Positions 12,399-24,320 are shown, numbered from the stretch's first letter. The stretch is 64,000 bases of DNA from Acanthopleura granulata (GCA_016165875.1 JABBOT010000080.1:12256980-12320979), one strand, 5' to 3'. Notes: generated by a model from the letters alone, not told the origin. A program made the numbers and translations.

Positions 12399-13050
12399 TG
12401 GTACACATCTTGTATACCCGTACTGTGTACACTCCTCACTAACATTTCACCTTTTACTTACAAATTTTGGTAATTGACTCAATTAACGTGTACACAGGTA
12501 TACCCTGAACACTACCATGTCTCTACGAATCTGTTGCAATTAATATGCATCTGTAATACACTACACATCTTATGTTCAGAATTGCTTTTTTAAAGAGTAT
12601 AACTGGAAAAGTGTCAGTCAAAGCCAAGCTCTGAAAACTGTTTAATGCTTTCACATTTACTAGCACAAAACCTACGGTGTAGGATTCAATAAGATATGAG
12701 CTGTGAGCTGTCCCGAATGGGGCCCCCTAGGGTGTACTGGGTATCGTGTGGTGATGTTGACAGACAGTACCGAAGCATCGCTGTGCAAGCTGAACCTTTG
12801 AAGGCCGTTCTCAAGACTGCTCTAAAGATGGTAATATTATACGCCCTGCATGACGCAGGAATGACATGTGGCATTTTCCCCCTCCACACGAAAGATCACC
12901 TACACTTTGATGGATTGCAGCAAAATAGAGAATCCTGCTAAACACAACTCCGCCCCGGGTTCCCATTGACAAGACGATCATGTCGCGATGTGATGGTAAA
13001 GACGTCTCATAGCAACTGGGAATCTGGTTCCTTCCTCCAGTCGGACGACT

Positions 13051-13179
13051 GCGGTATATAAGCCTGATTAGTTCGACTGGTCCGTTTGTCAATAAATATA
13101 TCTGTCTGCGTCCGGTACGTGGTCAACCGTCCGGATAATTGGCCGGCTAAGTGTAGTCTTCATTAAGCTGGCTGAGCAG
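13051..13179 (+). promoter_or_regulatory. TATA box with downstream splice donor: candidate promoter or solo LTR
   Basis: TATATAAG at 13055-13062, then about 100 nt ending GGCTGAGCAG followed by the strong donor GTGAGT (13180). An AATAAA lies at about 13093, which would fit an LTR R region instead. GC-richer than its surroundings. Could be the first exon of a rightward gene (the GPCR is 7.4 kb away) or a solitary LTR; undecided. Confidence 0.35.
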
Positions 13180-13997
13180 GTGAGTTAACATTTCTTACCT
13201 TTACATGTTAAAGTGTTTTTTTCTTTTCCTTTGTTCCCCTTTTTAGGAGCATTAACCATATTTTCTAGTTTTACACTATTACATGTCTCAAATGTCTCAA
13301 ATCTGAAAGGTGCTGAAATGTAGTTTGAATGTAAAACCATTTGTCTGTTTTCTGCGGACAATTTTGTAAATCCTGGCAGTGAAATCTAATTCACTATTTG
13401 CATTCCAGGTATAACACACGTGCAAATAACTTTGAATTACTTATTCTATATATTTATTTGATTACCAAAGAATATTTTACCTTGTGTGAAGGCGGTCAGA
13501 TTTATGGATGAAGGAAATCGGAGTTCTTGGACTGCTGAACATGATACACTTGCTACGGGAGAAATACTAGAAGCTCACTTTCTTTAGATGGCCACTAGAT
13601 TTCCTACGCAGAATTGTACTTCGCTATCATACAAGTAAAGGAACATCAGGTGGATTCGCCATATTTACAATAGCCATAGTTGCTGTTTTATGGCTGAAGT
13701 ACTGCCGAAGTGACATAAAGCAATAATCGTAATTTAATAGACGTGTAATTCCCAGTGACTAGCCATAGGGTGGTCCCAGTGACGGCTGACTAAAAGTACT
13801 CGATGAACTCGAGGAATATTCGATGATACTCCTGTAGTTAATTCTCCTTGAACGACTTTACGGATCAGGTTTCCCTTGTCATTTCCATATATTTTCTTAT
13901 TTACCTACTTATTTATTTTGATAAGTAATGTTGTATGATTACCGCATGGCATTGAGCAGAAAAGTCCTTGCACAGAACTACAAACTTTAACATCATT

Positions 13998-14205
13998 TAT
14001 TTATTTATTTGATTGTTGTTTAACACAATGAACACTCAAGGCTATTTCTCTTACAGCTTTATTCCCTGTGTAAACCACCGTCATTTTGGCAAATTACTGA
14101 CAAACGTTCCCACTTCTGTCGGACAGAAGTGCAAAATGGTGGACGACAAATGGTCATCAATGAACGTTAGGCTGCGCAAACAGCTTATTGTAACTAAGGC
14201 CCCTC
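13998..14205. mobile_element. Third dispersed repeat family (C), copy 1
   Basis: TTGATTGTTGTTTAACACAA, TTTTGGCAAATTACTGACAA, GGTCATCAATGAACGTTAGG then CTGCGCAAACAG. Related segments at 4040-4205, 39465-39690, 41900-42050 and 59905-60085. Confidence 0.65.
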
Positions 14206-14269
14206 GGAAAGTAAAAGCCGGTGTGAAATACAAATTCCGTCTCCAGGGCCAGAACTTTTAAATAATGTG

Positions 14270-14530
14270 GCACCTGTGCGGTATACTGCGAGGTAACGGT
14301 GTGATACTTTGTGGATACTTTGTGGATACCGTGTAACATAGAGCAGCATAGTATGTTGAGACGCGGTACCCGTACGATATACTGTGCGGTAACCGTGTGA
14401 TACTTCGTAACTACTGAACGGTGTACCATGTTGTCCACAGCAGCAAAGTACGGAGCAGTAGTTACGCGATGCGTAATCCATAAAGTACTGAGCAGCTACT
14501 GTGCGCTCATGAAGTTGCCACTTAGTAGTC
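14270..14530. repeat. Degenerate tandem repeats of GGTAAC/GTGATACTT motif
   Basis: GTATACTGCGAGGTAACGGT then GTGATACTT near 14280 recurs about 90 bp later as ATACTGTGCGGTAACCGTGT then GATACTTC. No coding evidence. Confidence 0.5.
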
Positions 14531-14574
14531 AGCAACTATGCGTATAATACTGTTCCCGTTGTGCATGTTTCTAT

Positions 14575-14768
14575 TTACGTGTTTTACGCCGTATTCAAGA
14601 ATAGTTCACTTATACGACGGTAGACAGCATTACGGTGTGAGGAACCAGGCAGAACAAGGGTGAAACCCACAGCCCATGTACGATCAGAGAGAACGCCAGC
14701 GTGAGCTGGGTTTGAACTCACAGCGATCGCATTGTTGAAAGGATAACCTCTTCGGCCACGGAGAGCCA
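14575..14768 (-). mobile_element. SINE family A copy with internal deletion
   Basis: GTTTTACGCCGTATTCAAGA, then GGGTTTGAACTCACAGCGAT (B-box complement) and CTCTTCGGCCACGGAGAGCC at the head. Confidence 0.78.
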
Positions 14769-15081
14769 TGCACGTTTGTAAGCAGTACGGCACGATCCAA
14801 ACAGTAAGGACGGGCCTACTATGTGGTGTAGATTAATTTTTAAATGGACAGATTTCCACAGTTTAAAATAGATTTTGCTTCGTCTTAGTAGGCCTCCCAC
14901 TTATATAACTCATTAAAAGAACGTCAGTAATCATGTCAGTCACCAGAAATTACACACAGTATTCGGGTAGGTAAGAAATCTGGCACTGACAGGTAACGGC
15001 ACTTGTTGCCAAGCGTACTGACAAATAAAGAACAGCGACGTCAGAATCAGCTTAAAGTGTTTAGCAACCTCTTAACTCTCC

Positions 15082-15537
15082 AACTGACAAGTGACCCTTT
15101 GTCTAGGCGATTGAACATTTCATGGGTAATTAATAAAGGATTGACTTTTTACGTGCCGAATGAAAAACGTACACTACATTGGCACGTCAGATTGAATAGT
15201 TATTGAAGTTGATCAGCAATGTTGTGGAGAACAAACTTTATAATTTTGTTATGCTTTATTTAATTCATTCATGATGTATACATCCAATAGACAAGGGGTA
15301 GGCTTGGCAAAAACTGACAAGTGACCCTTTATCTAAGCGATTGAACATGTCACAGGTAATCAATAAAAGATTGACTTCTTACGTGCCGAATGAAAAACGT
15401 ACCCTACATAGGCACGTCAGTGTGAATAGTTGTTAAAGCTGATCAACAATATTGTGGAGAGCAAACTTTATAATCTTGTTATGCTTTATTCATTTATGAT
15501 GTATATACACTAAAGTCCAGTGGTGGGCCTGTCAAAA
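15082..15537. repeat. 230-bp tandem duplication
   Basis: AACTGACAAGTGACCCTTT at 15082 recurs at 15312. About 230 bp of flanking sequence is duplicated at roughly 85-90% identity. Each copy has a short inverted repeat (ACGTGCC ... GGCACGT). Confidence 0.88.
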
Positions 15538-15539
15538 AG

Positions 15540-16665
15540 TTTTCAGTTCTTTTCAAAGCAAAATTGTGACATATTTTAACTAGGTGTAAAATGACAGTGT
15601 AGAAATGTTTTATCAACAACCTGGCCTGTCTCTGTGTCGCAGTATTATACAATCAGTACTCCAGCACTCTTAAGTTGGGTTGGCCACGAGACATCCGTGG
15701 CCATCTCGTATAGACCCTAGAATTCCCTGGTATATCGCAGTGAATCCGTGGTAGTAACGGGGTTGTCGATTAGGTATAAATCCACTTAAAAAATTTCCTT
15801 ATTATTAACGTAGTAATTTCACAAAGAACACCCACCTAAAACTGTATTCCCTAATTTTTGTTGGCCCAAATCATATATACTGTCAAATAACTAGATGCCT
15901 GGAAAATGACATATCCAAATATCATCAATGGTTGACCACCATTTTCTCAAAATAAGTCAGCCGGTATGCAGGTACTAGCGTCTTATCGTCAAAGAAACAG
16001 CGTGTATGGGCCACTTGCTCATTGGATAATATTTTTCTGTGTTTAATTGTAGCTACAAGTAATGGACTTTTTTTCAACCATTATTTCTCATATATTATAC
16101 CTGCAAAATTACCTGGCAGTACTTTAACACACTTCAGTTATACAACCAACGCGTACCCGAACCCCCCGTTTTATGTGCGCCTGAATCTTAGATGTAAACA
16201 AAACCCAATTAGTGTTGCTCTAACTATAGTGGGTCCGTGGTACCATCGTGTTACTTCCGTGGCGATCCTGGGTAGGCTTGGGGTGTTTTTGAAAGACATG
16301 GACTATCCGATTTGTCCCAGTGATATGCAGTACGGTAACATTACATACACCTCGGATTTCGCCCCGAACCAGTCTTGATTGTGCTTAACCATGCTATAGT
16401 AACACCTCAAACATAATGCTGATACCGTGTTGATTCCAGCAAGTTTCCCGGATGGTTCACTGACGTACTATACGGTCACTGTAGTCATCGGTAATCATAC
16501 TTCAGTTATCAGTAACTTCACAATAGCATAACCGTAAGGATACCCTGTCCCTCGTAATATATATACTCCCACAGACGAAACACACAGTTAAAACGTGTTG
16601 GTGACACCATAGATATCACAAACGTCCACAGTAAACGTCCATTTCTTTAGTCTCACTACTAAATC
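15540..16665. other. No supported gene
   Basis: A 118-codon frame (16022-16378) has no recognisable domain, and the surrounding sequence reads like decayed repeat (palindromic GGCCACGAGACATCCGTGGCC near 15681). Left as non-coding. Confidence 0.45.
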
Positions 16666-16667
16666 AG

Positions 16668-16862
16668 ATACCGAAGACACCAGATATTACAACCCATGAC
16701 CCGTCACATTATACTTATACCGGGCCCACCAGTGTTGTTTCTTTGCTCCAAATACTCAGGGCTGAGCGCCAAGCTAATCAGTAACAAGTACCAACTTTAT
16801 AAGTCTTTGGCATGAGGCGACAATCCCGGGTCTCCCGACCCTCAGGCGGACGCTCATGGCTA
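16668..16862 (-). mobile_element. SINE family B, 5'-truncated copy
   Basis: CCGAAGACACCAGATATTAC, CGTCACATTATACTTATACC, GCTGAGCGCCAAGCTAATCA and a right-end tRNA-like segment GGCGGACGCTC. Confidence 0.75.
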
Positions 16863-17349
16863 AATTAGATGTCGCTTCTTATTTCATACGTACTTGGCTG
16901 ATAATGACAGAGTATTAAATTAATTATCCTGCTTTGAACAAAAGAGACATTTAAAGGTGAAAATTCAACATATTTTTTACTTTTTTGACAAAATATATTT
17001 GATTATCAGCTTGAGCCTCATCCGTGACCTTCCATATACGTGATCCCTGTTTTCCGTGACCGGAACTTACAATGACTGACAGGCACGCCCTTCTCGACAG
17101 GGATAATAAAATGGGTTCAATTATACGGCGTAAGTTGTATTTCATTTTGAAACACCTTGGAGATCGTGTAGAGCACAGTAAAATTGATACGGTTATCAAC
17201 AGCAATTTAACATCCAGACGCTTCCAGACTGTTTTCCTCAAGAAACAACAGCAAGCGATGACGTGTATATGTTAGGATGGCCTGGGTTAACACAAAATAA
17301 TACAAAATAAAATATAAAAGACTAAAGAACAGATAGTGAAACCAGATAG

Positions 17350-17870
17350 CAAATGGCCAGACGTATCAAGTGAAATCCGGCCTCTTGTCAGTTTACCTCA
17401 TTTAGGGTTGCTTACATACCCCTGTGCTGGGAAAATTAGGTAAAAATATGCAGCGATGTCACTTGCTATTCATTACACGGTACCGATTTAGTCTTGCTCC
17501 CAAATGTCTGGCAAGATATTTAGATCTAAATGCCGTGCTGTCATAACATTAAAATATCACCAAGGGACAAGGGTCCGGGGAATATTGATTTATGCACGTT
17601 TATAACATAAAAGACTCCAGAAGTGAAGTAAACAACAGCAGCGACGATAGTGTGAAGGTTTGGCAAATGGTCACACGTAATCCGTGAAACCCGGCATCAT
17701 TCCAACCGTCCAGGTCAGTAATTAAAAAGTAGTTACTTAGAAGCCCCCTTATAATCACCTTGGGTTAAGAAGAATTGGGTTAAAAAAATGCAGAAATGTT
17801 AATTGCAAGTTATTAGACTCACTGTTCCAGAATTCCTCAAAATGTTGTCTTGACAACATATTTAAGAACA
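17350..17870. repeat. Dispersed repeat family E, two degenerate copies
   Basis: Two related blocks (about 17350-17560 and 17640-17870) share AAATGGYCAGACGT/AAATGGTCACACGT, GTGAAAYCCGGC and GGTAAAAATATGCAG/GGTTAAAAAAATGCAG. Relatives at 4985-5225 and 18370-18600 share GTCAGTTTACCTCAGT, ATGTAAATGCATAAA and ACTCAAAATGC. Unnamed. Confidence 0.6.
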
Positions 17871-18369
17871 ACTTACATAAAAACAGTGGAAAATCAACTA
17901 CACTTCCTTTCGCATGGTCTTGGTTATACACCGTGTAGGGAAAGAAAGACCGTCGAAGATTAAATGCATGCATCAGACAAGTTTTATGCGTGTGATTAGC
18001 AATGCGACCGTCATTTAGTTATCTTTGCTTTCTCGTTTCTAATCATGTTGCACCATGCTGTAACTTCTTTCTACATGAATAATTAGAAACATTTGTTCAG
18101 TCGATATTTCGCTGATTTCTCTTTTTCTTTTCTCTAGCTATAAAACATGTTCTACGTGCTAGTTGAAGCGCACTGAATACGGAAATTACGTCAGTGCATA
18201 GCACAGATTAAAATCTTCCCCGCCGGAATTATTGTCAGTCTGAAAGATTGATCATTCACAATGGTTATTTTCCCAGCGCAGTGAATGAGTGAGAGTTCCA
18301 TGTACCTGATGCCTGCCGTTGGGAGTCGCGTACCTTGCTGCTAATGCTATATAAATTTGATATAATAGA

Positions 18370-18600
18370 CTAACAGTCACACAAAACAGGCCTCCTGTCA
18401 GTTTATCTTAGTTAGGATAATTTTATTCATTCTGTTCATGTAAATGCATAAAAAGCTGTAATTTACACGCTCTCTAGCATAATGAAATTGACAGAATTAG
18501 GAAAAAAACATTAATAATTTAAATAGTATTTTATTAGATGTCACTGGCCTAATTTGCAGGTTACTCAAAATGCTGCGTTGTGGTCACGTGACAGCAGTAA
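18370..18600. repeat. Dispersed repeat family E copy
   Basis: CTGTCAGTTTATCTTAGTTA, CTGTTCATGTAAATGCATAA, TACTCAAAATGCTGCGTTGT: the same order of blocks as 4985-5225. Confidence 0.6.
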
Positions 18601-20040
18601 CAAAAAATCGAAAATGGGGTCATGATAAAGGTTTGATTGTGACAGTAATGATGAAGCCTTACTGAAACGTAGTCCCTGCTAAGAATGTATTACTTGGGTT
18701 ACTGTTTAATCTCCGCTTAGCAAATTTCACCTTTATTCAGAGCAGTGTGGACCCACAGTATGTTTCCAGATTCAACATTGATACCAGCAGTTAACTCTTG
18801 ATCACGCGCCTAAGGCCTTGCAGAAACCACCCAAATGCCTACCTAGTGTTTTTGAACTCTGTGGCACTTGGCGGTACATGAATACCGATACCTTATCTGT
18901 GACGTTGGCATGTGAAACAAAACGTGACGGTGATTTAGTGTGGCATCCGGTTTAAAGTGGGTCGCCCCAAGATTCCTAAGTTTTCTTCCGGCATGCTACG
19001 CCAGGCCTCGTTCAAGAACATAATCTACAATGTTAATAAATCTAGCGAAGACAAATTGCTTGGTATAAATGGATCCATTAACCCACTACGTGGCTGTAAA
19101 ATCAATGAATCTGCAAACAGATAGGGTATCTAATATGAAATCCATCACCTCCCATGCTCCCATTTTCTTATAATATGACGAGGCTGATCATATAAACCCG
19201 GGTGTGACGTATACCGATACTAAGGGATTTGTCTTTGGCGGTAGACGTAACCAACGTTACGCTGTGCAGTGATACAAGTGTCGTTTGATTAAAGTACTTA
19301 AGCATTTAATTTATTTATACATTTATTTATTTGATTAACATCATGGTAGCCAGCATCATGGAAACCAGGCAGAGCCCTGGGGTAACCCACGGCCATCTGC
19401 ATGTTGCAAGCAGACCTTCACAGGTGTGGCCGGGGAGGAAGCCAGCCCATCTGCACTTGAACTCAATGCGACCACACCAGCGAGTGGCTTCGGGGTCACT
19501 GTACCGCGCAAGCGCACAATCCACTAAGTCAAGGAGACCCATGTACTGAAGTAAGAGGGTTTATACCGGAATTCACTGGCACAGTCATATGTATGACTTG
19601 GATACATACGGAGAGTATTTTCCCGATTTTACCCGATTTTCTCTACATAGGCCTATACCTTTACGTTCACTAAAGCTTAATTCTTTTCAGTCCAAGATAG
19701 ATGTTTGTTGCAAGGTACGTAACGCTGATGTGAGTGAATGCCACTTACCAAATTAAGTTTCCCTCCACATGTTCATCCGCCGCCTGTGATTTCTTGCTGG
19801 AGAATATCCACCCGGTAAGCGGTAGTACAGTAAAATGTATATCTGATATTGAACAATAGTGGGATTGTGCCTTGATTTATTGACGAATAGTGCTTGACTT
19901 TCAGTTGCTTGGACACTCAAGGTGCCAGTTGTTTCCCGGACGTGGACAAGGAATGTTTCAAATTCGTATCACGCTTCGTAGGGCCTTGGTGACAACAATC
20001 GGCCGACGATGCTCAATGTTCGTTGGTTTACATGTATAGT
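18600..20040. other. No gene seen apart from the SINE at 19.3-19.5 kb
   Basis: No frame with domain-like sequence and no strong splice pairs noticed. This is upstream of the GPCR and could hold its leader exon or regulatory sites. Confidence 0.45.
19306..19541 (-). mobile_element. SINE family A copy
   Basis: Reverse copy from TTTATTTATTTGATTAACAT through CAGCATCATGGAAACCAGGC to GCGCAATCC-type head sequence. Lacks the CGTACTCAAGAATATTTC segment. Confidence 0.8.
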
Positions 20041-20285
20041 TTATCTGATTGGAACGTTATTCCACGCGCAAGAACATTATAACACAATGGCAAGCTTTGT
20101 GGTGGGGGTGGGGGAAAGGGGGTGGAGGGGAAACCTAGCAGAGCCCGGGGAAACCAAACGACCAATGACACTTTGCAAGTAGACATCTCCGGTCAGCATG
20201 TCCTCAAAGCGATAACATTAGTCTCTACATAAAAGGCTCCGTAGTCCTTGTTCTGCGCTAGTGCGCTAACCACACGCCTCCACCC
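20041..20285 (-). mobile_element. SINE family A copy, highly decayed, G-rich insert
   Basis: Recognisable by TCTGATTGGAACGTTATTCC, CAGAGCCCGGGGAAACC and CTGCGCTAGTGCGCTAACC. Lies directly upstream of the GPCR gene. Confidence 0.6.
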
Positions 20286-20559
20286 GCTCCCCTCCCTTGT
20301 ATTCGCTGATGACCACTTGTTTCCCAGCAATATGCTCAGCATACTTTTTCTTGTGGAAAATTTTGTCTTGCTGTAACCTCCCAAAGGTCGATGATTTACT
20401 CCAGACCCTTTCGTTTTCTCCACCTCTAAATTTTCGCCATCTGGGCGGTGAAAAATCCTTTATTGTTACGTTAAACAGTAATTAAATCATGAAATAAATA
20501 TATGAATAATATAACAGTTACATAATTTTTCATTTTTCTTTTCTTTTGATTTTCGTTAG

Positions 20560-20659
20560 ACCATCAAGACCATCAGAGAGGAAAACAGAACAACCTTGTT
20601 CATAGGTAAAGGAATTTCCAAAGAGTCACCGAACTCCAGAACCCAAAGGTAGATTGAGA
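20560..20659 (+). other. Probable 5' leader part of the GPCR exon
   Basis: A pyrimidine-rich stretch ending in TTAG (20558-20559) is followed by 100 nt with no ATG before the GPCR start codon. This fits an intron in the 5' UTR, common for otherwise intronless invertebrate GPCR genes. The upstream exon is not identified; 13,085-13,179 is one speculative candidate. Confidence 0.4.
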
Positions 20660-21661
20660 ATGGCAGAACAGAAGTCAGTAGAGGATTTCGCGTCCTACAA
20701 AGCGTCTCACATAATGTTCCTCGTCCTCTCTCCAACTTTGATGTTCTTCGGTGTCATGGGCAATACCATCTCATTCTTGGTGTTCTACCCTAAAGCTAAA
20801 GCCCACAAAGACAGATCGGCCCACTTTTATCTATCGCTTTTGGGGATAGTGGACTCGGTGTCTCTGTTGGCGTCTGCTTTGCCGGGGTTTGTTCGGCACG
20901 CAGCCCATATTGACTTGATCTACATGTCCGGGTGTGGTTGGTATCTGTTCATGCTGTACTTCGTCACTGACGTGTCAATTTATGTGTTAGTGTGCATGAC
21001 GGTAGAACGGTTCATTACTGTGTTCTTCCCTCACCGGGCGCCCACGTTGTGTAACCGGCGTAAATCTGTTTTTGCCGTTTTACTTATGTCGCTCGTTCTA
21101 GTCGGGGTCAACGTGCATTTGGTTTTTACCACAGAACCCCGCACAAACGTCGCTATCTTGGAAAGCAACGTCACTCAGGTGACAGAGTACTGCGCAGACT
21201 CCGATGATCACGTCGTATGGAAAAAGTTCGTCTGGCCATGGGTTGATATGAGTGTGCTAACTTTTATACCTTTTGTTCTCTTCGTATCCCTCAATGGAAG
21301 TATACTGCTTCGCATGCGTAATTATGCTAGGAAAGTCCACGCCGAGGGAACTATCCCCGAACAGCGTCTTTATCGCCAGAGGAAGATGAACGTCTTAGTG
21401 GCATTTATTTGTGTGGTGTTTCTGTTAACCACTGGGCCCATTACAATCCTCCATATCGTCGAGCCGTACTGGAACACTGACGACCCTCAACAAAAGGCTC
21501 TGCATTCCTTAACTGTAGCGCTTCTGGGTCATCTCGGCTACTTGACAAACTGTGTCAACTTCGCCCTTTATTATTTCAGGGGAAGCAACTTTAAACAAGA
21601 TGTGAAAAATATTATCAAAAATCGAAGCAAGATTGTGACAATGACTTTAGGAAACAGATGA
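20660..21661 (+). CDS. Class A (rhodopsin-family) GPCR, neuropeptide-receptor-like
   Basis: Plasma-membrane seven-helix receptor of 333 aa in one coding exon; ligand unknown. The ATG at 20660 is the first in frame; an apparent longer start is a TTG. Helices, roughly: TM1 17-43 (GN at 34-35, N1.50), TM2 55-78 (D65), TM3 91-121, TM4 136-157, TM5 190-218, TM6 242-268, TM7 284-307. C92 and C178 form the usual TM3-ECL2 disulfide; N170 (NVT) is a likely glycan site. Departures from consensus: ERF (116-118) replaces DRY, and NFALY (300-304) replaces NPxxY, as in many protostome FMRFamide-receptor-like and orphan receptors (recalled, not searched). A TTTTCGTTAG acceptor ending at 20559 suggests a spliced 5' leader. 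An orphan from a mollusc-type lineage expansion is the likeliest identity. Confidence 0.92.
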   Translation: MAEQKSVEDFASYKASHIMFLVLSPTLMFFGVMGNTISFLVFYPKAKAHKDRSAHFYLSLLGIVDSVSLLASALPGFVRHAAHIDLIYMSGCGWYLFMLYFVTDVSIYVLVCMTVERFITVFFPHRAPTLCNRRKSVFAVLLMSLVLVGVNVHLVFTTEPRTNVAILESNVTQVTEYCADSDDHVVWKKFVWPWVDMSVLTFIPFVLFVSLNGSILLRMRNYARKVHAEGTIPEQRLYRQRKMNVLVAFICVVFLLTTGPITILHIVEPYWNTDDPQQKALHSLTVALLGHLGYLTNCVNFALYYFRGSNFKQDVKNIIKNRSKIVTMTLGNR

Positions 21662-21984
21662 ATATCAGATACTTAAGAAAGTCTATACAACAAAAAAGGA
21701 AGCGATTTACTGGAAACTAAATCCCAATTAAGCAGAGATGCGGGAACGCATTCAGTTTCTGTCCATCTAAAAGTCTTTAATGCTTGACAAGTAGTGAAAA
21801 CAATGAAGGAATTGATTCTCTTTGCACCAGCCAACACTCAAACCAGACATGAAATTTGCACACCAAGGAATGTATTTTAGTGCTCGACCCTAGTGCATGG
21901 GTAATTAAAACACGATTATGAACAATGAAATGCCTCTTGATCGTCCACACAGACCATAGGCACTTGCCAGTCACCATTCACGTC

Positions 21985-22085
21985 TCAGGAATCAAGAATA
22001 TTTCGCTTTGCATTATGGCGGGAGGAAACCGGACAGAGCTTATTTGAAACCCACGACCATCCGCAGGTTGCTGGCAGACATTAAA
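21985..22085 (-). mobile_element. SINE family A fragment
   Basis: AATCAAGAATATTTCGC then GCATTATGGCGGGAGGAAAC and CCATCCGCAGGTTGCTGGCA. A possible detached head (CCACGCGGAGGCCCCAC) lies near 22398. Confidence 0.72.
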
Positions 22086-22489
22086 GGGAGACTGACGGGG
22101 TACACAACAGGGTCCAAACTGCAGTACAACATATGCGTGTAGTTTCTTGCTGTGACGCTGCAGTGCCTGTGCATTACGTAAGTCTTTTACGAGCACACAT
22201 GCACCCAGAAGTGTGACGTAATGTATGATAGGACAAAGAAGCACATAGTTTGGATCTCTTTGTTAAAGCGGGAAGGAATTTTACGAGTCCCACGTCCGAC
22301 TGGAGAAGAATCCAGCTAAAGGTCGATTTGAGGTCACAACGACTGCAATTGTGACAAGCCTCTGGGTCATTTTGCTGGTCTAGCACACTAGCCACTTGCC
22401 ACGCGGAGGCCCCACGATTGATTGATTTTGACTGACTGAATGCTTGGTTTATTCTTGCCATACCCAAGAATACCAATCACGCTAACAAC

Positions 22490-24320
22490 TTGCTAAGCTA
22501 CTGTCGCGATTAGCAGATTTGCCCCTATGTATATCGTCTCTTTTTCATTTATTTTTTCTTCTGTATGTTGGACTAAGAGTTTCCTTACAGACTTGACGAT
22601 ATCGTTTATATTTTGTATCGTGTTTATTTTTATGGCCCATAAGTGCGCCTCATCGCTCCTTATTGTGTTGATACATTTCTTTTGCGGAAAATTCAACTTA
22701 GCACTGGTCTACTTATTGTTTAAACAAAATGACTGAAGAGCACTTAAAAAGTTTGTGGTACACTTTCAGTTTGCAGACTAAATGTTGGTGCGTAAATATG
22801 AACACGACGTGGCAAGAAGAATAAGAAATCCTTGAATTCCAGTTTTAAGACGGTGATTGGCCCTCGGAATGTGGATAAGTACCATGGGCACATTTTTATT
22901 ACGCGCATATTGCATATCGGTTTTGTACACTCGGCAAACTGTTTTGGATTTATGCGACAGTGCATAAAAGAGTGTCACAATCGAGACCAAAGTCTTTTAA
23001 CTGACTTCCGTGTGTTGAAACAATACAAGGTTGCTGGAAATTACAGTGGGAGATGGAAAACATATCTCCTGTGTGTTTCTTCGGTTCATGTGATGAAGAA
23101 AAACAGGGTGGAGAATCCGCGTGAGCGCTTTACATTTCCAGTGAACACAAACCGGCCCCATGCTGTGCGAAAACGCATCATTAATTCTCTGCCGTAACAG
23201 TATTAAATAAAGCCGAAAAATCCGTATAAAGCCAGCTTTCAGCAGATATCTAACAAGCACATAGCTCTTTGAGAGTTGAAAAAAATGTTGTGATACGTCT
23301 TTATTTTGACTCTAAATTATATTTCTAATTATAATTTCTCATTATATTTCTAATGAATATGCCTTTTGACCACTGAGGAATAAACAAATGCCGGCCTGGT
23401 TTGTGACCTTTTTGAGAGTCCAAGAGCCACATGACGTTGATTAGGTTCACTGTCCCCATTTATTGATGCTGTAAACTTAACCCTTGTAACAACGGTTGAC
23501 GAAGACGGTAGACTGAAGCTTAATCATCTCTTATACCTCCATGGCCAGCCAATCAACACCGGTTGTGTTCACTATGCATTCCTGTTTTGCAAACTATAGG
23601 CGGTAATTGTTATTATAATCGGCTTATACCCCGCAAACAATGCTTTCCCCGAGTTTTACACAGTCGTCACTAATGAGAAAATCCAGCATCTCGATGAACC
23701 ATTAAAGAAGGCTTTGTTACCTTTGCCATTAAAGCATATCTGAAAGGAGGTCTAAAGGAGCTGTAACCATACCGTCGAGACTGGAAGCTTCATGTCTGTA
23801 AGGCATACATTGTGTTTGCAATGCTTTACCCAGCAGCCATAAAACTGTTTAATGAAGCAAGTTGTTTAGAGCTGCTCTAGCAATACTCCTACTTTAAGAC
23901 ACAATAACTTACCGAAGCAGGCTGAAACTGAGTTTGATTCACCCGTGTTATCTGTTCCCTGACTGGAGAACCCATTTTTCCCAGCACCGAGTTAATCCAG
24001 CTCATAGCAGCTTATTTTAATCAGTTCTTAAAGTTTTTAACACCAGCATACCGTACGAGAGTTTCTTTCCAGTTATAATATGACTTTTCCTGTTGTTTTG
24101 CTAATTCTGAAACACTATATTTTGAGGCCGACTGTCTTTCTTTTAATAACATAACAAGGTATGAGTTAAGCAGAGCAATTATAAATTTGGTCTGCTGGAA
24201 ATATGTGTTGTGTCGAAGCGATGGCGATGCCATATCCCCTTCACCAACGACACTTTTGGCTCAAAACAGTGCGAAAGTATGTAAAAATGTATTTCCCGTA
24301 AGAAAATGACGAGTTTATCT
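22490..24320. other. No supported gene
   Basis: Besides the weak frame at 22832-23197, a 40-codon stretch near 23475-23600 (VTTVDEDGRLKLNHLLYLHG) has coding-like codons but no start, domain or splice context. Confidence 0.4.
22832..23197 (+). CDS. Unrecognised open frame followed closely by AATAAA
   Basis: About 120 codons with no ATG at the left end (TTG in frame), mixed composition, no recognisable domain. An AATAAA starts 13 nt after the stop. No clear acceptor upstream. Weak; listed only because of the adjacent poly(A) signal. Confidence 0.15.
   Translation: MNSSFKTVIGPRNVDKYHGHIFITRILHIGFVHSANCFGFMRQCIKECHNRDQSLLTDFRVLKQYKVAGNYSGRWKTYLLCVSSVHVMKKNRVENPRERFTFPVNTNRPHAVRKRIINSLP

Noticed and set aside
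14194..14535. 113-codon reverse frame
   Set aside because: Lies on degenerate GTA-rich tandem repeats; no recognisable protein.
16022..16378. 118-codon frame
   Set aside because: No domain and no splice context; surrounded by decayed repeat.
20654..20659. GPCR start two codons upstream
   Set aside because: The base triplet is TTG; the first ATG in frame is 20660.
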